64,000 nucleotides of DNA from an uncultured Lachnospiraceae bacterium (GTDB taxonomy: Bacteria; Bacillota; Clostridia; Lachnospirales; Lachnospiraceae), in assembly GCA_910578645.1 (NCBI GenBank), contig CAJTQI010000003.1:62001-126000 (forward strand), in the 5' to 3' direction. Positions 1 to 6,650 of this stretch are shown in pieces. The translations under genes were made by a program, and so were the position numbers. Under the pieces are notes generated by a model. That model was given only the letters and a program-made list of their open reading frames with translations, was not told where the DNA came from and ran no database searches. How positions within the stretch are numbered: the stretch's first letter is position 1; every line of letters begins with the position of its first letter.

Positions 1-168
1 AAAGTAACCAGGGACCGCCTTATGGTGCAGTATGATGAGCTCTATCCTATGTACGGGTTTGCCTCCAACAAAGGGTACGGCGCCCAGACGCATATCGAAG
101 CCCTGAAGAAATACGGGCCATGTCCAATCCATAGAAAATCATTCATAACCCATTTTTGTGAAGCGTAA
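1..168 (+). CDS. rnhB: Ribonuclease HII, C-terminal part (cut by window edge)
   Basis: The open frame from base 1 gives 55 residues before a TAA stop at 166-168. It carries the typical end of RNase HII: RDRLM, then YPMYGFASNKGYGAQTH, then a final YGPCPIHRKSF block. The enzyme cleaves the RNA strand of RNA-DNA hybrids and removes misincorporated ribonucleotides in the cytoplasm. The N-terminal catalytic residues lie outside the window. The next two genes are FliK-like and FlhB-like proteins, the same order as rnhB-ylqG-ylqH in Bacillus subtilis, which supports the call. Confidence 0.93.
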   Translation, partial: KVTRDRLMVQYDELYPMYGFASNKGYGAQTHIEALKKYGPCPIHRKSFITHFCEA

Positions 169-209
169 GGCTGTCTTGTGTGCCGTGACGTTTCGGAGCG
201 GAGGGGAAA

Positions 210-1922
210 TTGAATCTTGGAAATATATTAAAAAGAAATGACCGGAACATCAGGACAAATGAACCTGTGCGGGCGCCGGAGGCAATGTCTAAAGGGGAAA
301 GGGTATACCGGATGCAGAGTGAGATTAGGAATCTCACGCCAGGACAGACAATACAAGGTTCTGTGGTCAACCGGGATGGCACCGCGGTGCAGATTGCACT
401 CAGCCAGGATATGTTAATCAATGCAAAAATTGAGCAGAGCATTAATCTGGCTTTAGGACAGATGATGAGTTTTGAAGTAAAGGCGAATAACGGTTCTACG
501 CTGTCTTTGACGCCGCTATATGCCAACATGGCCAACGAGGCGACGATTATGCGTGCGCTTGCGGCGGCAGGGATGCCGGAGACTGCCAATAATATAGAGA
601 TGGTAGCCGTCATGATGGAAGAGGGGATGCCTATAGACAGGGAATCCTTGTCCAATATCAGCCGGCTTATGATGGAATTTCCCAGGCAGAATCCGGCTAC
701 GCTGATTCAGATGACAAGGCTTGGCCTGGCTGTTACGGAATTAAATATCCAACAGTTTGAGCTTTACCAGAATGCAAACCATCAGCTCCTGGGAAGTGTG
801 GAGACGATTATGGGCGGGCTGCCGGATATTTTTGCCCAGTTGAAAGGTGCAGGGCAGCTTAATCAGGCATTTGCCTTTTATGGTGATGTGCTGGATATTT
901 TTACAGGAGAGATAACAGACGGTACGGTGGTGGCGAAAGGGGAGAGCCAGACGCAGGGTGACGGGAGTGCCATCGTACAGGATGCAGATGGGCAGGCAGC
1001 GGCGGCGGAGGCAAGAAACGCCGCGGATGGTACGGTTTTGGAGATGGTGGAATCTTCCGGGCAAGAAGAGACGGCCATGTCCGGGGAGACGGAAAAGCAG
1101 CCCATACTGACAGACAGACAGTGGAATGCGCTGGGCAATATGCTCAAAGAACTTGGTGTGGCGCAGGAACTGTCAGAACAGATAAAAAAGGGTGAGATGC
1201 CACCAAGGGATGTGCTTGCGCTGATTCGGCAGTTTATTCCAAAGGGCGGCGCGGAACAGATGCAAGAGCGTGTCATGGAGCGTCTGTTGGAAAGCCGGGA
1301 ATTTGGCAACCTTCTGAAAGCGGAAGTGGGCAGGCAATGGTTGATTGAGCCAAAGGACGTGGCGCAGTCCCATAAGGTAGAGGAACTCTATGAGAGAATC
1401 AGAGAACAGAGCGCGCGCTTAAACGAGGTTTTGCAGGCGGCGGGCAAGGCGGATGCGCCGGTGGCACGGAGTGTCCAGACATTGCAGAGTAACGTGGACT
1501 TTATGAACCAGCTCAACCAGATGTTTACTTATGTACAGCTTCCACTCAAGATGGCGGGCAACAATGCCCACGGCGACCTCTATGTTTATACGAACAAGAA
1601 GAACCTGGCGGCGAAGGACGGCAATGTCAGCGCACTTTTGCACCTTGATATGGAACATTTGGGGACTTTGGACGTCTATGTGGCAATGCAGCACAATAAG
1701 GTCAGCACCAATTTTACACTCCAGGATGAGAGCGCCCTTGACTTGGTGGAGCAGCATATCGGCCTGCTAAATGACAGGTTGATAAAGCGAGGATATGATT
1801 TAAAAGCGCAGTTCCAGGTAAAAGAGAAAGAGGAGGGCAACGCCGGGATTATGCAGACGATTTTAAACCAGGGGAAAAATATTTCGGTGCTCAGCCGGAC
1901 ATCGTTTGATATGCGAGCGTAA
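210..1922 (+). CDS. FliK-like (YlqG-type) flagellar hook-length-control homologue
   Basis: A 570-residue soluble protein. The chosen start is TTG at 210, preceded by GGAGGGG at 200-206, although only three bases separate them; ATG at 282 is a possible alternative. The N-terminal 200 residues are helical and Met/Gln/Asn rich. The middle (about 230-290) is acidic and low in complexity. The last 150 residues resemble the C-terminal domain of FliK (LPLKMAG, HGDLYVY, LDMEHLGTLDVYV, a closing RGYDLKAQF), which in FliK contacts FlhB to switch export substrate. It lies 41 bp after rnhB and just before an FlhB-like gene, as ylqG does in Bacillus. No other flagellar genes are in the window, so the function is unclear; it may act in a non-flagellar role. 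Confidence 0.72.
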   Translation: MNLGNILKRNDRNIRTNEPVRAPEAMSKGERVYRMQSEIRNLTPGQTIQGSVVNRDGTAVQIALSQDMLINAKIEQSINLALGQMMSFEVKANNGSTLSLTPLYANMANEATIMRALAAAGMPETANNIEMVAVMMEEGMPIDRESLSNISRLMMEFPRQNPATLIQMTRLGLAVTELNIQQFELYQNANHQLLGSVETIMGGLPDIFAQLKGAGQLNQAFAFYGDVLDIFTGEITDGTVVAKGESQTQGDGSAIVQDADGQAAAAEARNAADGTVLEMVESSGQEETAMSGETEKQPILTDRQWNALGNMLKELGVAQELSEQIKKGEMPPRDVLALIRQFIPKGGAEQMQERVMERLLESREFGNLLKAEVGRQWLIEPKDVAQSHKVEELYERIREQSARLNEVLQAAGKADAPVARSVQTLQSNVDFMNQLNQMFTYVQLPLKMAGNNAHGDLYVYTNKKNLAAKDGNVSALLHLDMEHLGTLDVYVAMQHNKVSTNFTLQDESALDLVEQHIGLLNDRLIKRGYDLKAQFQVKEKEEGNAGIMQTILNQGKNISVLSRTSFDMRA

Positions 1923-2028
1923 GTTTCGTGCAGGCAAGGCATATTTTGGTATTTTACATCCGGGCGGCGTCAAAGCAATGATGATACGGTAGTTCAACAA
2001 GTAAAAAGGGATAGGAGTGTGGTTGGAA

Positions 2029-2319
2029 ATGGCGAAGGAAGAGAACAAGAAACCGAAACAGGCGATAGCCTTGGAATATGACCCTTCCGACGAGGCGCCC
2101 CGGGTAATCGCCTCAGGCAGAGGGGCGCTTGCGGAGCGCATCATTGAGAAGGCGAAGGAAGCGGACGTGCCGGTTCACCGTGACGATAAACTTGCGGATA
2201 CCCTGTCTCGTTTAGAGATTGGAGATATGATTCCGCCGGAACTGTATGAAGTGGTGGCGGAGATACTTGTTTTTGTGGATTCCATGGATAAAATCAAGGC
2301 GAAGATGGCGAAGGCGTAG
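2029..2319 (+). CDS. FlhB C-terminal-domain homologue (YlqH-type, EscU/YscU/HrcU family)
   Basis: A 96-residue protein matching only the cytoplasmic C-terminal domain of the export switch protein FlhB. It has AIALEYDP, then APRVIASGRGALAERI, DVPVHRDDKLADTL, and the family signature GDMIPPELYEVVAEILVFV. The membrane part is absent. The NPTH autocleavage motif of true FlhB is replaced by KPKQ immediately before the AIAL strand, so self-cleavage is not expected. ATG at 2029 was preferred over GTG at 2017 because AGGAG at 2013-2017 lies upstream of it, with a somewhat long gap. It follows the FliK-like gene and probably works with it. It resembles B. subtilis YlqH, whose role is not established to my knowledge. 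Confidence 0.8.
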   Translation: MAKEENKKPKQAIALEYDPSDEAPRVIASGRGALAERIIEKAKEADVPVHRDDKLADTLSRLEIGDMIPPELYEVVAEILVFVDSMDKIKAKMAKA

Positions 2320-2375
2320 GGCATTGAGTTAAACTGTTTGGTATCGGATTTTTATGGAAAAGAAATGAGACATAG

Positions 2376-2732
2376 ATGAACAAAAGGCAGAAAGGGGCAC
2401 AGAAGGAACGACAGGTCTGTGCCTATTTGTTATCGGAGGGCGTGGAAATTCTTGAACGGAATTTCCGCAGTAAACAGGGTGAGATTGACGTAATCGGGCG
2501 GGATGGAGATTATCTTGTCTTTTTTGAAGTGAAATACCGCAGCAGCCGGAATAAAGGAAGTGCGGCGGAGGCGGTGGGTTATGCCAAACAAGAAAGGATA
2601 TGCCGTGTGGCGGACTATTACCGTGTGCGGCAAGGCTGCCTTGAGGATACGCCCATTCGGTTTGATGTGGTGGCTCTTGATGGGGAGAAGCTTACCTGGA
2701 TTCGGAATGCTTTTTGTTATGTGGGAAGGTAG
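2376..2732 (+). CDS. YraN family (UPF0102) endonuclease-like protein
   Basis: A 118-residue protein of the YraN/UPF0102 family with a restriction-endonuclease-like fold. The hallmark residues are visible: ERNFRSKQGEIDVIGRDGD followed by FFEVKYRSS, giving the E-x-D...E-V-K catalytic pattern. Residues 70-118 carry the A-V-x-x-K-Q-x-R helix and RFDVVAL. Family members lie next to rnhB in many Firmicutes, as here. The substrate is not established; a role in DNA processing is inferred from the fold. It is the last gene of the rnhB cluster and ends 33 bp before a strong terminator. Confidence 0.9.
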   Translation: MNKRQKGAQKERQVCAYLLSEGVEILERNFRSKQGEIDVIGRDGDYLVFFEVKYRSSRNKGSAAEAVGYAKQERICRVADYYRVRQGCLEDTPIRFDVVALDGEKLTWIRNAFCYVGR

Positions 2733-2765
2733 GCCGGAAAGCTGTAGATTTTCGATGGGTGTATG

Positions 2766-2790
2766 AAACGAGCGAAGCTCGTTTTTTTTT
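2766..2790 (+). terminator. Rho-independent terminator after yraN
   Basis: AAACGAGC (2766-2773), loop GAA, GCTCGTTT (2777-2784), running into nine T residues (2782-2790). The hairpin separates the rnhB cluster from the sigma factor gene and argues against any start codon inside it (for example ATG at 2763). Its CGAGC/GCTCG arms resemble those of other intergenic hairpins in this window. Confidence 0.85.
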
Positions 2791-2849
2791 GGGATGTGAT
2801 GGTAACAAAACAGAAAGAGTTGGTACTAACAAGTAGAAAGGGGGTTAAA

Positions 2850-3326
2850 GTGCAATTGACTGAAGAGATATATGAGATGTATTCGAGAAAAGTTTTTTTG
2901 TTTTTGTTGAGCAAGACAAATAACGAACAGCTTGCAGAGGAGCTCACTCAAGAGACTTTTTTTCAGGCCGTTCAATGTATTGACCGGTTTAAGGGAAATA
3001 GTTCCGTTTTAACTTGGCTGTGTGGAATCGCTAAAAATGTTTGGTTGAAATATTTAAGGAAGCATCAGGAAATTTTGGCCATGGAAGATTGCGTCCTGGA
3101 AATAGAGGATAAAAGAGAAATAAATGTTCAATGGGAGCAAAAGGAAATACTGCAGTTGATACATGATATGAATGAACCTATACGTGAAGTAATGTATTTA
3201 AGGCTGATTAGTAACTTATCTTTTGCTGAAATCGGAGAGATAATCGGCAAAACGGAAAATTGGACAAGAGTTACTTTTTTTAGAGGAAAACAAAAAATTG
3301 TAAAGGAGATTTTGAAAGATGAATAA
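2850..3326 (+). CDS. ECF-type RNA polymerase sigma factor
   Basis: A 158-residue sigma-70 family factor. Region 2 spans roughly residues 5-75 (YEMYSRKVFLFLLS, AEELTQETFFQAVQ, VLTWLCGIAKNVWLKYLRKH). Region 4 is at the C-terminus (REVMYLRLISNLSFAEIGEIIGKTENWTRVTFFRGK), a helix-turn-helix for the -35 element. I place the start at GTG 2850 because AAAGGGGG lies five bases upstream and the longer frame would begin inside the yraN terminator. It overlaps the next gene by 8 bp, and that gene encodes a zinc-finger membrane anti-sigma factor, so the two form a translationally coupled switch. Base composition is clearly more AT-rich than the neighbours, which hints at acquisition. Confidence 0.88.
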   Translation: MQLTEEIYEMYSRKVFLFLLSKTNNEQLAEELTQETFFQAVQCIDRFKGNSSVLTWLCGIAKNVWLKYLRKHQEILAMEDCVLEIEDKREINVQWEQKEILQLIHDMNEPIREVMYLRLISNLSFAEIGEIIGKTENWTRVTFFRGKQKIVKEILKDE

Positions 3327-3774
3327 AGGACTTCCATGTTATATTATTTCGGATTTATTACCGCTGTATCAGGATGATATATTATCGGAGCAAACAAAAA
3401 AAGATATTGATATACATATAAACGAATGCAAAGATTGTAAACAAAAGATGGATGCAATGAAAAAGCAAATAGATGTTCAGTCTATGAACATAAAAATAAG
3501 AAATAATCCATTTAAAAAAGTGAAGTTTTATCAAAATGTGCTGACTGTTTTGGGAGCAGTTATAGCATTTGTTTTGGGCGCATGTTATCCGATTGCCATA
3601 TTAGGGCTTGCCGTTCTTGAACGTGGAGAGATAGCCACTTATCAAATTGAAAGAATAAAAAAGCTTTGGTATGTATTGGCGTTAAGAAGTTGCGCTGCGG
3701 GGATTGTAGCATGTGCGGTTTATTTTTTGCTCATACTGCTTATCGGGAAAATAATTAGTAAGAATGTGGCATAA
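3319..3774 (+). CDS. Membrane-anchored zf-HC2 anti-sigma factor
   Basis: A 151-residue protein. The N-terminus holds a zinc-binding anti-sigma motif, H33-x3-C37-x2-C40 (HINECKDC), after a conserved CYIISDLLPLYQDDILS lead. Two hydrophobic segments follow, about residues 73-97 and 112-146. It should hold the sigma factor at 2850 at the membrane and release it on an envelope signal; this is family knowledge, not shown here. The ATG at 3319 overlaps the sigma gene end, and AAAGGAG in that gene's last codons serves as its ribosome binding site. The AT-rich composition matches the sigma gene. Confidence 0.85.
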   Translation: MNKGLPCYIISDLLPLYQDDILSEQTKKDIDIHINECKDCKQKMDAMKKQIDVQSMNIKIRNNPFKKVKFYQNVLTVLGAVIAFVLGACYPIAILGLAVLERGEIATYQIERIKKLWYVLALRSCAAGIVACAVYFLLILLIGKIISKNVA

Positions 3775-4024
3775 AATGGTATAATGCAATTTTCGGACAA
3801 ACCGACAGCGTGGTAACGGAAAACATAGTATAGGAAATTGCTAATTTATCTTGGGAAACAGGAATGGACGTGATAAGATAAAGAAAGCTGACTTTACAAA
3901 CGAAACAGTGATTAGGATGAGGGATATGATGGGGCTAAAATCCCAAATATGCCGTGAGAAAAAGATAATGAACAGTGTGAAGATGGACTGAAATTCATGA
4001 TGACAGAAAGACGAGGATTGCAAT

Positions 4025-4873
4025 ATGGAATTATACAGGCATAACAATGCATTGCAGGTAAAAAGGAATAGGACAGGAGAATTGGAATACCTTACTTTCC
4101 CCTTGTTGGAACAGACCGGTATAGTGCGGCATCTCTTTTCCACAAGACTGGGAGGAGCCAGTGAGGGGATATACAGTACCATGAACCTCAGCTACACGAG
4201 GGGAGACGAGAAAGAAGCGGTGGATGAGAATTTCCGGCGGATTGCAGAGGTGTTGGGATGCAGCTTGGGTGATATTGTGTGCTCTGACCAGACCCATACC
4301 GTGAACTTAAGGGTGGTAGGGAAGCAGGATGGAGGCAAGGGAATCCTGGTGCCAAGAGACTATACGGATATAGATGGCCTGTTGACCGACGAGCCCGGGG
4401 TGATGCTTGCCACTTTCTACGCCGACTGTGTCCCGCTGTATTTCGTAGATACCAGGAAAAAAGCTGTTGCGCTGGCCCATTCCGGGTGGCGTGGCACGGT
4501 GGGACGGATGGGCATGTGCGTGGTGGACAAGATGCGGGAGACATATGGCACAGACCCGTCGGATATCGTGGCTGCGGTGGGGCCTTCCATCTGCCAGGCA
4601 TGTTATGAAGTGAGCGAGGATGTGGCGGATGCCTTCGCGGCGGAATTTTATAAATCCGGGCAGACAGACGAGATTCTTGAGAGCAAAGGCGGGGGAAAAT
4701 ACCGGCTTGACTTGTGGCGGGCCAATGAGATTGTCTTGCAGGAAGCAGGCATTCCGGCCGGGCAGATACAGGTGACCGACCTGTGTACCTGCCACAACAG
4801 TGAATATTTGTTCTCCCACCGGGCAAGCCAGGGAAAACGGGGCAATCTGGGAGCGTTTCTTGGGTTGGTGTAG
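4025..4873 (+). CDS. pgeF: Peptidoglycan editing factor PgeF (YfiH / multicopper-oxidase fold)
   Basis: A 282-residue protein of the YfiH/DUF152 family. Visible signatures are FSTRLGGASEGIYSTMNLS (about 39-57), the ADCVPLYF segment, AHSGWRGTVGRMG, and the C-terminal CTCHNSEYLFSHRA. The conserved His and Cys of the metal site are in ADC and AHSGW. Family members hydrolyse misincorporated L-serine from the peptidoglycan stem precursor and also show purine-nucleoside phosphorolysis activity in vitro. It stands alone, 250 bp after the anti-sigma gene. GC content returns to the local norm here. Confidence 0.9.
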   Translation: MELYRHNNALQVKRNRTGELEYLTFPLLEQTGIVRHLFSTRLGGASEGIYSTMNLSYTRGDEKEAVDENFRRIAEVLGCSLGDIVCSDQTHTVNLRVVGKQDGGKGILVPRDYTDIDGLLTDEPGVMLATFYADCVPLYFVDTRKKAVALAHSGWRGTVGRMGMCVVDKMRETYGTDPSDIVAAVGPSICQACYEVSEDVADAFAAEFYKSGQTDEILESKGGGKYRLDLWRANEIVLQEAGIPAGQIQVTDLCTCHNSEYLFSHRASQGKRGNLGAFLGLV

Positions 4874-4911
4874 AAAATTATAAAATACACCTTTTGATGT
4901 CCTTAAGCATA

Positions 4912-4940
4912 TTGAAAAACATTTTTGCATATGCTATAAT
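4912..4940 (+). promoter_or_regulatory. Near-consensus sigma-A promoter
   Basis: TTGAAA at 4912-4917, a 17-bp spacer, then TATAAT at 4935-4940. The predicted start is near 4947. The only thing directly downstream is a 22-bp hairpin at 4979-5028 and no sizeable ORF for 500 bp, so this promoter may drive a small RNA. Confidence 0.75.
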
Positions 4941-4978
4941 GCCACTAGGCAAAAAGAAATGAAAAGTCCACGTTGACG

Positions 4979-5028
4979 AAAGAAGAATCCCTAAACTGTA
5001 TTGCAGTACAGTTTAGGGATTCTTCTTT
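4979..5028 (+). ncRNA. Perfect 22-bp inverted repeat, possible small RNA end or terminator
   Basis: The left arm (4979-5000) and right arm (5007-5028) are exact complements, 22 of 22, with loop TTGCAG. TTTAC then TTTTG follow. With the promoter at 4912-4940 this would give a transcript of roughly 80-90 nt ending in a very stable hairpin. It could equally be an unusually long terminator for pgeF or the relic of a small palindromic element. A five-codon ORF (ATG at 4960) is too short to weigh. Confidence 0.5.
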
Positions 5029-5468
5029 ACTTTTGTACTGGCAAAGCACCCAGTAGGTTATTTGTTGCTCCTGTCATTGCTGTCTAACTATTTGATGATG
5101 TAGTGGCAAGCTACACCAACCGCAACAGCGATACTGTTTAATGTTATTCTATTTTTTTCTCAAAATTAATAAAGACATCTTCTTTCGGTAAGTAAACAAG
5201 AGACGAACATATGTTCTGTCTTTTCTATTTATTCTTTCCCGTGGAAATCACTACCTGCAATTCATACCCCAAAAAGTGCAAAGTGTTCCCATCCACATGC
5301 TTTTTTCAAATAAATATGTATAATGAGAAACACGCAAATCTGAGAAAAGGCTATAAAAGGAGTCTGGGTATCTCCGGCAGCAAAAGTCTGGTATGAATAG
5401 TATTGCCAGGCGGCAGCAATATCCATCAGTCTTGCAGATACGGAAAGAAGAGGGGGAGAAGATATATT
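5029..5468 (+). other. Noncoding gap; structured leader of the giant surface gene at its end
   Basis: There is no credible gene in this AT-rich stretch. TATAAT occurs at 5319-5324 without a good -35. Nested complementary segments lie at 5368-5441: GTATCT (5368-5373) with AGATAC (5436-5441), enclosing TATTGC (5401-5406) with GCAATA (5416-5421). CGGCAGCAA is repeated at 5375 and 5411. The outer helix closes just before the ribosome binding site AGGGGG (about 5451-5456) of the gene at 5469. I do not recognise a known riboswitch class. Confidence 0.4.
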
Positions 5469-6650
5469 ATGGATGAATTTTATGCATGGCAAAAGAAAAG
5501 GAGAAAGAAATATTTGCGCATCTTTGCAGCGGCGCTTTGTCTGTGCGTGGTGTTTGTGACATACCCGGATATATTGGCGTCTTTGTCTGTACTGGCGGAA
5601 GGAGAGGAGGATAATACCATATATCTGTCCGGGTTCTGTGGGCTTCCGGAAGACGTGAGGAATCAGACAGTCCTGCTTGGGACAGGTATAGATGAATTGG
5701 CGTTGCCGGATACTTTGGAGGCAGTGACATATGTATATGAGTCAAGCGACGAAGAGCCGGGTGAAGGAGAAAGCAAAGAAGAAGACGGCGAGCCGGATGG
5801 AAGTGATGATGGTGAATATGACGGCTCAGAGCAAGGCGACGGTGAAGACGGTGAGGCGCCTGGCGAGGATAGTGGTGAAGCAGAGGTTTCTCCGGGCGAA
5901 ACAGAAGGAGACGGTACATCCGGCGAAGGCAGCGGAGAAGAAAACGATGGCTCCGGTGAAGGTGATGCGGAAGGTGACGACGGCTCTGACGGGGACAGCA
6001 GTGACAGCGCCGGTGAGGATAGCGGCGAGGACAGTGAAGGTGAAGGCTCTGGTGATGGCGGCGGTGAGAGTGGCGACTCTGGTGATGGCAGTGACGGCGT
6101 CAGTGGCGACTCCGGAGATTCCGGTGACGGCGAAGGCGCAGATTCCGGTGAGAGCAGTGACAGTGCAGACGACAGTTCCGAAGGCAGCGGAGATTCCGGC
6201 GAAGACAGTGATGAAGATAGTGACAGCGGCAATGAGGGTAGTGCAGATGCGGATGAACCGGAGAGCGCCGGAGAACAGCAGGAAACCTATACGGTCTCTA
6301 TGGCAAAATACCAGTCGGAGAATGAAGTAGAGGTTCATACGCTTACGGAGGATACCGGGAAGAAGGAAAGTGGGGAAGAAGAACCCACAATAGAGGAGAA
6401 CAGTCAAGAGAGTACCGTGACAAAGGATAATGGCACGGATAACATTGGGACAGATGGCCTTGACGGCGAAGATGCTGAGACGGAAGATGTTCCGGAGGAA
6501 GATATTCGGAAGGAAGAAATTATAACGGTCGAGGGCATAACCTGGGAAAGCGCTCCTGCTTATGACAGTCAGGCGGAGGGGGCTTATGTATTTACGCCTA
6601 TTTTGCCTGGCGGGTATGAGCTATCGGGGGGGGGGTATAACCCTTCCTGA
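5469..6650 (+). CDS. Giant surface protein, N-terminal fragment (frame broken at G10 tract)
   Basis: A 393-residue product as read here. ATG 5469 follows AGGGGG with suitable spacing. A basic signal/anchor stretch, KKRRKKYLRIFAAALCL, leads to a hydrophobic core and cleavage region near residue 45. Residues 95-290 are an extreme Gly/Ser/Asp/Glu low-complexity tract reminiscent of Ser-Asp stalks. The end holds the start of a small beta domain (ITWESAPAYDSQ, YVFTPILPGGYEL) often seen in Lachnospiraceae surface proteins. The reading frame then enters ten G residues (6626-6635) and stops 15 bases later. With nine G the frame continues as GITLPEITVTV, exactly the expected continuation of that domain, giving 1906 residues to 11190. 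It is therefore an OFF-phase or disrupted form of one gene. Confidence 0.85.
   Translation: MDEFYAWQKKRRKKYLRIFAAALCLCVVFVTYPDILASLSVLAEGEEDNTIYLSGFCGLPEDVRNQTVLLGTGIDELALPDTLEAVTYVYESSDEEPGEGESKEEDGEPDGSDDGEYDGSEQGDGEDGEAPGEDSGEAEVSPGETEGDGTSGEGSGEENDGSGEGDAEGDDGSDGDSSDSAGEDSGEDSEGEGSGDGGGESGDSGDGSDGVSGDSGDSGDGEGADSGESSDSADDSSEGSGDSGEDSDEDSDSGNEGSADADEPESAGEQQETYTVSMAKYQSENEVEVHTLTEDTGKKESGEEEPTIEENSQESTVTKDNGTDNIGTDGLDGEDAETEDVPEEDIRKEEIITVEGITWESAPAYDSQAEGAYVFTPILPGGYELSGGGYNPS

Noticed and set aside
2763..2849. Longer N-terminus of the sigma factor from ATG 2763
   Set aside because: It would lie inside a strong terminator and lacks a ribosome binding site; GTG 2850 has a good one.
5326..5460. 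Possible c-di-GMP-I riboswitch before the surface gene (GCAAA and GGCAGC words)
   Set aside because: The order and spacing of the conserved blocks do not fit; only generic pairing remains, so it is reported as an unnamed structured leader.
5663..6407. Long antisense and alternate-frame ORFs over the Ser/Asp/Gly tract
   Set aside because: They are shadows of a low-complexity coding repeat (poly-Ser/Pro in the other frames) with no start signals.
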